Positions 1 to 7,219 of a stretch of DNA of 64,000 nucleotides are shown here, piece by piece. The first letter of the stretch is position 1. The number at the start of each line of letters is the position of its first letter. A program made the translations under genes and the position numbers. Under the pieces are notes generated by a model. That model had not been told where the DNA came from and did not search any database. It saw only the letters and a list, made by a program, of their open reading frames with translations. The stretch is from Polyangiaceae bacterium. Lineage in GTDB: Bacteria; Myxococcota_A; Polyangia; Polyangiales; Polyangiaceae. The stretch lies in NCBI GenBank assembly GCA_016719945.1, contig JADJYE010000002.1:558001-622000 (forward strand), read 5' to 3'.

Positions 1-475
1 CGGAGGGCGACATCGCGAGCGCTCCCCCGAACACGCCCGGGTGGCGGAGGGCGGCGTACAAGGCCGCGAGCCCGCCGAGCGAAGAGCCTCCGATGACGAC
101 CTTGCGACGGTCCGCGCTCAGGCGGTGGGCGGCGCGCAGCTGAGGCAAGAGCCACGAGACGAGCCACTCGAGGAGCGGCTCGAGCGAGCCCTTCACCTTG
201 CCGAAGTCGAAGGGCGACAGCTCGGAGATGCGGTGCTCGTGGCCGTGATCGACGCCGACGATCACCGGCGGCGAGACCGACTTCGCGAGGCGCTCGACCT
301 CTTGGTGTGCGTGCCAACCGCCCGCGAAGCTCGGCGCGTCGTGAAAGACGTTCTGCCCATCGAACAACAGCAGCAACGGGCGGTCGGCGGGGCGCGCTCG
401 GCGCGGGACGTACACGCGGACGTGCCGCTTCGGCCCGACCCCGGGCACGATCTCGAAGGGACCGAGCACGTGCAC
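1..475 (-). CDS. Putative esterase, alpha/beta-hydrolase fold (3' end outside the window)
   Basis: The visible reading frame gives about 158 residues of an esterase of the enterochelin esterase/esterase D type. Near the start it has the block DGQNVFHDAPSF typical of this family. The nucleophile elbow is GGSSLGGLAA, where the middle Ser is the expected catalytic residue. The Asp and His of the triad would lie beyond the window edge. No signal peptide is visible. No ATG is in frame; the first possible start is a GTG at 475, and a second GTG lies two codons later. The gene sits just downstream of the 6S RNA terminator, so it probably has its own promoter or depends on read-through. The substrate cannot be told from the sequence. 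Confidence 0.78.
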   Translation of the reverse strand, partial: MHVLGPFEIVPGVGPKRHVRVYVPRRARPADRPLLLLFDGQNVFHDAPSFAGGWHAHQEVERLAKSVSPPVIVGVDHGHEHRISELSPFDFGKVKGSLEPLLEWLVSWLLPQLRAAHRLSADRRKVVIGGSSLGGLAALYAALRHPGVFGGALAMSPS

Positions 476-545
476 ACCCGGACGATGTCTGCTTCGAGCC
501 TCGAGCGCCAGAGGTCGATGTGTGTGCAGGCGCCGACAAAAAGGC

Positions 546-579
546 CAGCGGGTCGATCCGCTCGAGGATCGACCCGCTG
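546..579 (-). terminator. Intrinsic terminator of the 6S RNA gene
   Basis: A perfect inverted repeat has 13-base arms at 547-559 and 566-578 around a 6-base loop. On the minus strand it is followed by GGCC and then a run of five T (538-542). This is a classical rho-independent terminator for leftward transcription. It lies directly after the 3' end of the predicted 6S RNA. On the plus strand no T-run follows. Confidence 0.85.
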
Positions 580-580
580 A

Positions 581-776
581 TAACGTTCCGGACCGCCGCC
601 ATCGTGGCAGTTCGACGTGAACCCCTAGCAAGGCGCTAGGTGGGGGCTGGCTGACCGCTTTAGGCTTCCCAGTGAAAGAGTCTGGGCCTGCTCACCACGG
701 CCGAGGTGCCTGCCCCCGGGTTCATGCTTACTCGGGATTCATATGTCGGTGCTCACGAATGAGGCAGAGCGGAACA
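581..776 (-). ncRNA. ssrS: 6S RNA (RNA polymerase-binding regulatory RNA)
   Basis: Read on the minus strand, this roughly 195-nt segment follows the order of conserved blocks of proteobacterial 6S RNA. Near the 5' side it has TGAGCACCGACATATGAATC. The central TGGTGAGCA is followed by GGGAAGCCTAAAGCGG. Next comes a CCTAGC/GCTAGG hairpin (624-640) in the place of the E. coli hairpin, then GGGGTTCACG and GATGGCGGCGG. GTTCCG near the 5' end pairs with CGGAAC near the 3' end to close the rod. It has its own promoter (782-809) and terminator (546-579). 6S RNA mimics an open promoter and sequesters the housekeeping RNA polymerase holoenzyme in stationary phase. The identification is by eye; a covariance search (Rfam RF00013) would decide it. 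The exact ends are uncertain by a few bases. Confidence 0.85.
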
Positions 777-781
777 AGCTC

Positions 782-809
782 AGAATAAGCCCCCGCTCGA
801 GGTAGTCAA
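782..809 (-). promoter_or_regulatory. Sigma70-type promoter of 6S RNA
   Basis: On the minus strand, TTGACT (804-809) and TATTCT (782-787) are separated by 16 bases. This would start transcription near 775, at the predicted 5' end of the 6S RNA. Both hexamers are close to consensus, which is unusual in so GC-rich a sequence. Confidence 0.7.
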
Positions 810-885
810 CCGACCTCTTCGTGCCGCGGGCGCTCGCGCGAGGCCCTGGCGATGCACCCCGAAGAAGCGATAGCTTCTCGTGCGA

Positions 886-1674
886 ATGAAGCTCACCCGA
901 AGAGGCGCCTTCGTGTCCGCCGCGCTCGCGCTGCTCCTGCCTTCGGTCGTGCTCGGCGCGACCGTGAAGGGCAAGGTCGTCGGCACCCAGGATCTGCTCA
1001 ACCCAGTCTGGAACGAGGCGAAGGCCCCAGACTCGCATCGCTACACGTTCCGCGAGCCGGCCTCCTCCGTCCCGCCGGATCTGCGGGTGCTGCGGGGCCA
1101 CCTGTCGAAGGAGCTGTGCCTCGTCGTCTCGACCGGCGTGAAGGCCGAGAAGAAGCCGAAGGCGCTGCGCGTCCTGGTCGAGGGTGGCCGAACCTCTCCC
1201 GTCACGCTCGTGGTGCCCGAGGGCCAGGAGATCCTGTTCGAGAACATCGACCCGACCGACCACGCCATCTACCAGATGGGTGAAAACCCCAGCCTGGGCC
1301 GGGGCACGATGAAGCCCGGCACGACGCGCACGTGGACCCCGCCTGGGCCGGGTAAATACGAGATCCGCGACGAGCTCTCTCCCAGCCTGCGCTCGTGGAT
1401 CGTCGTCGACTCGAGCGCCGCGATCACGCTGTACCCGAACCGCAAAGGCGACTTCGAGATCGCAGACTTGCCCGAGGGCAAATACAAGGCGCGCGCCTAC
1501 TACAACGGCGAGCCCGTCGGCGAGGAGCTGCTCTTCGACGTCAAGGCGACCGACAAGGAGCTCGTCCTCAAGGACCCGCTCAAGGCCGGCACGGTGAAGA
1601 CGCCCGACGGTGACAAGAAGGACGACAAGACGCCGCCTGCGCCGAGCGCGCAGCCGCCGAAGGCAGGGGGCTGA
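886..1674 (+). CDS. Exported degenerate cupredoxin-like / carboxypeptidase-regulatory-like protein
   Basis: The product is 262 residues with a clear signal peptide (a KLTRR basic start, then a hydrophobic stretch ending VVLGA). The middle part looks like the plastocyanin-like fold found in periplasmic methylamine-utilization-type proteins. It has ILFENIDPTDHAIYQMG followed by GTTRTWTPPGPGKYEIRDE and SLRSWIVV. One candidate copper ligand His is present, but the usual Cys-x-His-x-x-x-Met loop is replaced by DELSPSLRS, so copper binding is doubtful. The C-terminal part (GDFEIADLPEGKYKARAYY) resembles a carboxypeptidase regulatory-like beta domain and ends in a charged, Pro-rich tail. An upstream in-frame GTG at 880 is possible, but the ATG at 886 places the signal peptide better. 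It is followed after 3 bases by a membrane protein gene, so the two are probably co-transcribed. Confidence 0.65.
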   Translation: MKLTRRGAFVSAALALLLPSVVLGATVKGKVVGTQDLLNPVWNEAKAPDSHRYTFREPASSVPPDLRVLRGHLSKELCLVVSTGVKAEKKPKALRVLVEGGRTSPVTLVVPEGQEILFENIDPTDHAIYQMGENPSLGRGTMKPGTTRTWTPPGPGKYEIRDELSPSLRSWIVVDSSAAITLYPNRKGDFEIADLPEGKYKARAYYNGEPVGEELLFDVKATDKELVLKDPLKAGTVKTPDGDKKDDKTPPAPSAQPPKAGG

Positions 1675-1677
1675 GCG

Positions 1678-3390
1678 ATGCTGCTCTCTCGCTTCTGGTA
1701 CCTGATCCTGAGCTTCGCGCTCGCCGCGGCGGCGGGCATCCTCTTCGTCGCGCACGGCTTCTACAACCGCCACACCGAGCGCTGGATGAACGAGGCGCTG
1801 ATGGCCGACGCGAGCGCGGTCGCCTGGTACCTGAAGGACGACGCGCGCAGCCGCGCCGCCGCCCTCGTGCCCGTCGCGCTCGCCCCTGACCTGCGGGAGC
1901 CGCTCGCGAAGGCGAGCGAGTCCGACGAGATCACCCCTGCGCTGAGGGAGAAGGCCAAGCAGGCGCTCACCAAGGCGGCGTCGAAGGTCGAGGAGCAGAA
2001 CAAGTTCTACGCCGTCTTCGCGGTCGACGCGGAGGGGCGCGTCGTCGCCCAGTGGAACTACGCGCACCGTGAAGGTCAGCCCTGGAACCTCGGCGGGCAC
2101 GCCGTCGTCGCCGACGCGCTCGCCGGCTGGATCCGGGACGACGTCTGGGTGATCCAGGAGAAGATGTACCGGGTCGTCGCGCGGCCGGTCGAGCGCGACG
2201 GCGGCGGTGAGCCGGTCGGCGCGGTGATCGGTCTCGTCGCCGTCGACGCGCAATACGCGCAGCGCGTGGCCGAGGCGACCGGCGCGAAGATCGCCTTTTA
2301 CGTGCTCGGAATGCGGGACGTCAACGCGATGCCCGCCAGCGCGGCGAGCGATCCGACGCCCTTCTTGCAGGGCGATTTCGACGTCATGGCGAGCGACATC
2401 AAGGAGGCCGCGCAGACGCCGGAGTACCTCGAGAAGGGGCGCTCGCTCGTGCGCAACCCGCGCCGCGACATCGGCCTGGTGTACACGCGGGTCCCCGGCG
2501 AGGCGTGGGACCTCGGCTGCGGCTACATCGTCGCCCGCAAGGTGACGCTGCTCGAGAACCCGCTGAGCTTCTTCAAGCTCGCAGATCAGTCGGACAAGGA
2601 TCGCGCGCCGACGAACATCCTCGTCGCCATCGCGCTCGGCCTCGGCCTGCTCGGCATCATCTTCACCGTCGTCGAGCACACGCTGCCGCTGCGCACGTTC
2701 CAGCGCGTCGGCCACGAGTTCGCGATGGGCAAGACCGACACGCTCGCGCCCTCGCGCTTCCGCGGCCTCTACAAGCGGATCGCCGCCGACATCAACGATG
2801 GCGTCGACAAGTGCCTCGCGAAGGGCGGGTTCACGCGCCGCGCCGCCGACCTCGAGTCGGTCATCGGCCCGCTCCCCGCGCAGCCTCAGATGAGCGCCTT
2901 CTCGGTGCCCGAGGCGGCGCCGAGCGTGCCCTCCTCGGGCCCGAAGATCCCGGTCCGCGCGCCCACGCCGGCGCCCCGTCCGTCGGAGGGCGGCGCCACC
3001 CTCGTCTCCGAGGCAGAGCCGCCGCCTCCGTTCGAGTCCCCCACCGACGAGCCGGTGAAGCCGAAGGTCCCGGGCCGTCCCCCTCCGCCCGCCCCCAAGG
3101 CGAAGGTGGAGGAGGCAGAGGTCTCGCCGGCGAGCCAGCCGATGTCCGCTCCGTCGTCCCCGCCCAGCCCGAGCGACGAGCTCGAGGACTGGAAGGGCGT
3201 GTACGAGGAGTTCGTGAAGACCAAGAAGAAGTGCGGAGAGTCCGTCGAGGGCCTCACGTTCGACAAGTTCAAGGGCACCCTCGAGCGCAACAAGGCGGCC
3301 CTCGTCTCGCGACACAGCTGCTCCGCGGTGAAGTTCACTGTGTACGTGAAGGACGGCAAGGCCGCCCTGCGCGCATCCCCCATCAAGTGA
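1678..3390 (+). CDS. Two-TM protein with periplasmic Cache-like domain, HAMP-like linker and conserved C-terminal domain
   Basis: The product is 570 residues. A TM helix at about residues 6-27 is followed by a periplasmic region of some 280 residues, which includes NKFYAVFAVDAEGRVVAQWN, as expected of a PAS/Cache sensor fold. A second TM lies at about 313-332 (NILVAIALGLGLLGIIFTVV). After it comes a HAMP-like helical stretch (PLRTFQRVGHEFAMGKTD), a long Pro/Ala-rich linker and a compact C-terminal domain from about residue 495 (DWKGVYEEFVKTKKKCGESV). That C-terminal part resembles the domain NCBI names after the Myxococcus protein MXAN_5187; I recall this only approximately. There is no kinase or methyl-accepting domain, so it may signal through an unknown partner. 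It starts 3 bases after the preceding gene and is followed 8 bases later by a FadL-like porin; all three probably form an envelope operon. Confidence 0.6.
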   Translation: MLLSRFWYLILSFALAAAAGILFVAHGFYNRHTERWMNEALMADASAVAWYLKDDARSRAAALVPVALAPDLREPLAKASESDEITPALREKAKQALTKAASKVEEQNKFYAVFAVDAEGRVVAQWNYAHREGQPWNLGGHAVVADALAGWIRDDVWVIQEKMYRVVARPVERDGGGEPVGAVIGLVAVDAQYAQRVAEATGAKIAFYVLGMRDVNAMPASAASDPTPFLQGDFDVMASDIKEAAQTPEYLEKGRSLVRNPRRDIGLVYTRVPGEAWDLGCGYIVARKVTLLENPLSFFKLADQSDKDRAPTNILVAIALGLGLLGIIFTVVEHTLPLRTFQRVGHEFAMGKTDTLAPSRFRGLYKRIAADINDGVDKCLAKGGFTRRAADLESVIGPLPAQPQMSAFSVPEAAPSVPSSGPKIPVRAPTPAPRPSEGGATLVSEAEPPPPFESPTDEPVKPKVPGRPPPPAPKAKVEEAEVSPASQPMSAPSSPPSPSDELEDWKGVYEEFVKTKKKCGESVEGLTFDKFKGTLERNKAALVSRHSCSAVKFTVYVKDGKAALRASPIK

Positions 3391-3398
3391 GCCCCTCC

Positions 3399-4946
3399 AT
3401 GTCGACTCGGTTGCTCGCCCCCGGCGCGTTCCTCGCCACGGCGCTCGTCTCCACCGCCGCGCTCGCCACCGGCGGGCTGGAGACGCCCGACGCTGGCGCG
3501 CTGCAGGTCGGGCGCGGCGGGGCATGGGTCGCGCGCGCAGACGATCCGCTCGCGGCCTACATGAACCCGGCGGCGATGTCGTTCCAGCCGTTCGGCGTGC
3601 ACGTCGGCGCGCACGTCATGATCCAGTCGTCCTGTTACGCCCGCGTCGACGCCGAAGGACAGCCCGTCTCTCCCGGCAACAGCATCCCGGGGCCGGGAGC
3701 GGCGAGCGGCCCCGAGGCCGAGCAGTGCATCGACGCGGTGTTCCCCAACCCGCAGATCGCGGCGGTGTTCCCGGTGCCGCAGGTCGAGGGCCTCGCGTTC
3801 GGGCTCGCCGTCCTCGGCCCGCACGCCGTGGGCAACGTCGAGTGGCCCGAGTCGGTCGATTACACGCTCGCAGGCGGCTCGCGCACGCAGCCCGCGCCCT
3901 CGCGCTACATGCTCGTGACGCAGGAGTCGCTGCTCATTTTTCCGACCTTCTCGGTGAGCTACGCGATCGTGCCCGACGAATTTTCGATCGGCGCTGGCTT
4001 CGTCTGGGGCATCGCTCGCGCGAGCTTCTCCACCTTCACCGAGAGCACGTCCAGCTCGCCCGAAGACGACTTCACCCGCGACGTGAAGGCGGAGCTCACC
4101 GCGTTCGACATCATGGTGCCCGGCGTCGTCGCCGGCGCAAACTGGCGGGCCTCGAAGAACCTCGACGTCGGAGCCTGGTTCCGTTGGTCCGACGCGGTCG
4201 ACGCGTCGACCGAGGTGAGGCTCGAGAGCAACTACTGGCTGGCCGGTGGCACCAAGAACGAGCAGCCGTGCCCCCCGTCCGACGCCGAGTGCAACGTCAC
4301 CGTCGACGAGGAGGCCGGCACCCTCAAGCTGCAGATCCCGATGGAGGCGAAGCTCGGTGTTCGCTACCACCACCCGCTCGGCCGGGAGACGGCCGTTCCC
4401 GCGTGGAAGAAGGGCTCGCGCTACGTGCGTGACCCGCTCACCGAGGACCTGTTCGACGTCGAGGTCGACTTCACCTGGGCGAACAACAGCGCCGTCGAGG
4501 CCATCGAGGTCCGCTTCAAGGAGGGCATCGCGGTGAAGGGCACGCCCGGCGAGGTCCCTGTGAACGGCGACATCGTCCACGATTGGAGCGACGTCCTGGG
4601 GGTGCGCTGGGGCAGCGACGTCACCGTGCTGCCGAACCTGCTCGCGCTGCGCGCCGGCGGCTTCTTCGAGTCGAAGGGCCAGCGCGACGAGCTGTTGAAC
4701 CTCGACTTCCACCTCGGCTGGAAGGCCGGCATCTCGGCGGGCGGCACCGTGCGCCTCGGCCCTGCCGATATCCACCTCGCCTACCAGCACGTCTTCTACG
4801 GCACGCTGGACAACGGGGGCGACGGTGAGCTCAAGGCCCTGTCGGGCGACGCGACGACCGGCTACCGCAGCCAGCAAGCCGTCAACGGCGGCCGCTTCTC
4901 CCAGCAGCTGAACGAAGTGGCGCTCGGCGCCACGTTCCGCTGGTGA
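3399..4946 (+). CDS. OmpP1/FadL-type outer membrane transport protein
   Basis: The product is 515 residues. A signal peptide ends near ALATGGLETP. The mature N-terminus (GALQVGRGGAWVARADDPLA, then AYMNPAAMS) is the typical start of FadL-like porins, whose N-terminal plug sits inside the barrel and passes hydrophobic compounds. The rest is rich in alternating aromatic and polar residues, as in beta strands. The protein ends LGATFRW, and a C-terminal aromatic residue is the usual signal for outer membrane insertion. The ATG at 3399 is chosen because it opens directly into the signal peptide; the frame is open much further upstream only as a shadow of the preceding gene. The substrate is unknown; long-chain fatty acids or other hydrophobic molecules would fit the family. 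Confidence 0.75.
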   Translation: MSTRLLAPGAFLATALVSTAALATGGLETPDAGALQVGRGGAWVARADDPLAAYMNPAAMSFQPFGVHVGAHVMIQSSCYARVDAEGQPVSPGNSIPGPGAASGPEAEQCIDAVFPNPQIAAVFPVPQVEGLAFGLAVLGPHAVGNVEWPESVDYTLAGGSRTQPAPSRYMLVTQESLLIFPTFSVSYAIVPDEFSIGAGFVWGIARASFSTFTESTSSSPEDDFTRDVKAELTAFDIMVPGVVAGANWRASKNLDVGAWFRWSDAVDASTEVRLESNYWLAGGTKNEQPCPPSDAECNVTVDEEAGTLKLQIPMEAKLGVRYHHPLGRETAVPAWKKGSRYVRDPLTEDLFDVEVDFTWANNSAVEAIEVRFKEGIAVKGTPGEVPVNGDIVHDWSDVLGVRWGSDVTVLPNLLALRAGGFFESKGQRDELLNLDFHLGWKAGISAGGTVRLGPADIHLAYQHVFYGTLDNGGDGELKALSGDATTGYRSQQAVNGGRFSQQLNEVALGATFRW

Positions 4947-5033
4947 CGTCGCCGCGGTGACGTAGGTGCACCTCCCCGTGCGGGCCGAGCGGCGCTAAGC
5001 TCTGCGCCCCGACACGCGAAGGAGCACGGAAGA

Positions 5034-6008
5034 ATGAGCGACAGCGACGTACGCAAGGTGATCATCATCGGCTCGGGCCCCGCGGGGCTCACCGCCTCCA
5101 TCTACGCCGCGCGCGCCAACTTGCAGCCGCTCTGCATCGAGGGCTTCAACGCCGGCGGCCTGATCCCCGGAGGGCAGCTGATGTTCACGAGCGAGGTCGA
5201 GAACTACCCCGGCTTCCCCGACAAGGTCACCGGACAGGAGCTGATGCAGCGCTTCCGGGATCAGGCGGTCCACCAGGGCACCGAGATCATCACCGGCGAC
5301 GTGACCAAGGTCGACCTGTCGAAGCGACCGTTCGAGGTGTGGGCCCTCGACGCCGACGGCACCGAGCGCTTCTTCAAGGCGCGGACGATCATCGCGTCGA
5401 CCGGCGCCCGCGCGAACTACATCGGGCTCGAGAGCGAAGAGAAGCTCAAGAACAAGGGCGTGAGCGCCTGCGCGGTGTGCGACGGCGCCTTCTTCCGCAA
5501 CGAGGACGTGGTCGTCGTCGGCGGCGGCGACACCGCGATGGAGGAGGCGCACTACCTCACCGGGCTGTGCAAGTCGGTGACGCTGATCCACCGGCGCGAC
5601 GAGTTCCGCGCTTCGAAGTCGATGCAAGATCGCGTCGTCTCCAACAAGAAGATCAAGATCCTCTACAGCCACGTCGTCGAGGAGGTGCTCGGCGTCGAGG
5701 AGGACAAGGTCACCGGCGTCCGCGTGAAGAACCTGAAGAGCGGTGAGTCGAGTGTCGTGCAGGCCGCGGCGCTGTTCGTCGCCATCGGCCACACGCCGCT
5801 CGCCGATCTGTTCAAGGGTCAGGTCGAGCTGCACGACAACGGCTACGTGAAGACCGTCCCCGGCACCACGCAGACCAACGTGCCTGGCTTCTTCGCTGCG
5901 GGTGATCTCCAAGACTGGACCTTCCGGCAGGCTGTCACCGCTGCGGGCACCGGCTGCATGGCCGCGCTCGAGGCCGAACGTTGGCTCTCGGCCAGCGAGC
6001 ACCACTGA
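5034..6008 (+). CDS. trxB: Thioredoxin-disulfide reductase
   Basis: The product is 324 residues, the usual length of low-molecular-weight bacterial TrxB. An N-terminal FAD-binding motif (IIGSGPAGLTASIYAARA) is followed by the redox-active CAVC motif in SACAVCDGAFF. The NADPH-binding motif is VVVGGGDTAMEEA, and the C-terminal FAD motif is PGFFAAGDLQDW. The enzyme passes electrons from NADPH through FAD and the Cys pair to thioredoxin, so it maintains cytoplasmic disulfide balance. DWTFRQ appears where many TrxB proteins have D-x-x-Y-R-Q, a mild substitution. A purine-rich Shine-Dalgarno (GAAGGAG) lies upstream. It stands 87 bases after the porin gene and 24 bases before the uracil-DNA glycosylase gene. 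Confidence 0.95.
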   Translation: MSDSDVRKVIIIGSGPAGLTASIYAARANLQPLCIEGFNAGGLIPGGQLMFTSEVENYPGFPDKVTGQELMQRFRDQAVHQGTEIITGDVTKVDLSKRPFEVWALDADGTERFFKARTIIASTGARANYIGLESEEKLKNKGVSACAVCDGAFFRNEDVVVVGGGDTAMEEAHYLTGLCKSVTLIHRRDEFRASKSMQDRVVSNKKIKILYSHVVEEVLGVEEDKVTGVRVKNLKSGESSVVQAAALFVAIGHTPLADLFKGQVELHDNGYVKTVPGTTQTNVPGFFAAGDLQDWTFRQAVTAAGTGCMAALEAERWLSASEHH

Positions 6009-6032
6009 CGCGGCGGAGCTGAGGGTTCCGCA

Positions 6033-6980
6033 GTGACCCAACAGCCTGCCCCGCTCGATCCGCGCGAGGAGCTCCGCGAGCTCACCAGCTCCGTCCGCGC
6101 GTGGGTCGAGTGGCACGGCGACTGCGGCGCCGAGCTGCTCCCCGTGGAAGACTCCCCCGAGGCGGTGCTCGGGTCGCTCGAGCGGCGCCCCGCGGGGCCG
6201 AAGGGGCGGCAGCGGCCGGCGGCTCCCGAGCGGACCCACGCTGCCTCGCGTCCAGCCTTCGAGGCGCCGCCTGTGCGTAACGTCCCGGAGCGGCCTGCAC
6301 CCCCGCCACCAGCTCCTGCTCCTCCGGGCGTGGCTCCTGCAGCGCCTGCTCGAGCCGCGCCCACCGCCACGCTCGAGGCCCCACCGCTCGGTCTTCAAGA
6401 GCGGCGCGCGCGGCTCTCCGTGCTCGCGGAGACCGTCAAGAATTGCACGCGATGTGGCCTCCACGCCGGGCGCCAGCAGACCGTCTTTTCGCGCGGTGAC
6501 CCCGGCGCGGAGCTCTGCTTCGTGGGCGAAGGACCCGGCGCGGACGAGGACGCCCAGGGCGAGCCGTTCGTGGGCAAGGCCGGGCAGCTCCTCGACAAGA
6601 TGATCGCCGCGATGGGCCTTCGCAGAGACGAGGTCTACATCGCCAACTGCGTGAAATGTCGGCCTCCGAACAATCGGACGCCGGAGGCCCCCGAGATGGC
6701 CAGCTGCATGCCGTACCTCCACGAGCAGCTCGAGGTCATCCGCCCGCGAGTCATCGTCGCCCTCGGGGCGACGGCCCTTCGGGGAGTGATGGGGACCACG
6801 GAAGGCATCACCAAGGTCCGCGGGACCTGGCGGCTGTATCAAGGCGCCATCCCCGTGATGCCCACGTTTCACCCTTCGTACGTCCTGCGGATGGAGACCA
6901 AGGAGGTCCGCGGGATGGTCTGGTCGGATCTTCAGCAGGTGCTGAAGGAGCTGGGCCGATCGCCTCCTGCTCGGCCATGA
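6033..6980 (+). CDS. Uracil-DNA glycosylase, family 4 (Fe-S type)
   Basis: The product is 315 residues. The first 120 or so are Pro/Ala-rich and probably disordered, a common myxobacterial extension. The catalytic domain has motif A as FVGEGPGADEDAQGEPFVG and a later motif TFHPSYVLRM. Iron-sulfur ligands are visible as CTRC, the Cys pair of NCVKCRPP and ASCMPYL. Family 4 enzymes excise uracil formed by cytosine deamination, the first step of base excision repair. In a genome this GC-rich, cytosine deamination is a frequent lesion. The start codon is a GTG (GTGACCCAACAG). A hairpin with 8-base arms at 7016-7041 follows and may end the transcript. Confidence 0.88.
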   Translation: MTQQPAPLDPREELRELTSSVRAWVEWHGDCGAELLPVEDSPEAVLGSLERRPAGPKGRQRPAAPERTHAASRPAFEAPPVRNVPERPAPPPPAPAPPGVAPAAPARAAPTATLEAPPLGLQERRARLSVLAETVKNCTRCGLHAGRQQTVFSRGDPGAELCFVGEGPGADEDAQGEPFVGKAGQLLDKMIAAMGLRRDEVYIANCVKCRPPNNRTPEAPEMASCMPYLHEQLEVIRPRVIVALGATALRGVMGTTEGITKVRGTWRLYQGAIPVMPTFHPSYVLRMETKEVRGMVWSDLQQVLKELGRSPPARP

Positions 6981-7015
6981 TCATCTGCGCAGACGGGCGC
7001 GAACAGGCGATCTCC

Positions 7016-7041
7016 GTGCCAGGTCTGGCGCACCCTGGCAC
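7016..7041 (+). terminator. Hairpin after the uracil-DNA glycosylase gene
   Basis: The 8-base arms GTGCCAGG (7016-7023) and CCTGGCAC (7034-7041) are perfectly complementary around a 10-base loop. No T-run follows. The position 36 bases after the stop codon suggests termination or RNA stabilisation. Confidence 0.45.
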
Positions 7042-7219
7042 GAGCCGCAGGGGCTGCCGGCGCAACAATTCCTACGATCAAGCGCCGGCCTGTCGGGGAT
7101 TGGTAGGCTACTCTGCCCACTCCGCGATCCTTGGCTTCGGCGAGCGGCCCGAAATGTGAATAGCGAGGTCCAGCCACCCACGGCTCGGCGTTCGTTGTGT
7201 AACGGAGGACTCAGGTCTC

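Noticed and set aside
739..3525. Open minus-strand frame of over 900 codons opposite the first plus-strand cluster
   Set aside because: Arg/Ala/Asp-rich composition without domains. It mirrors the third-position GC of the real genes on the other strand, which carry signal peptides and family motifs.
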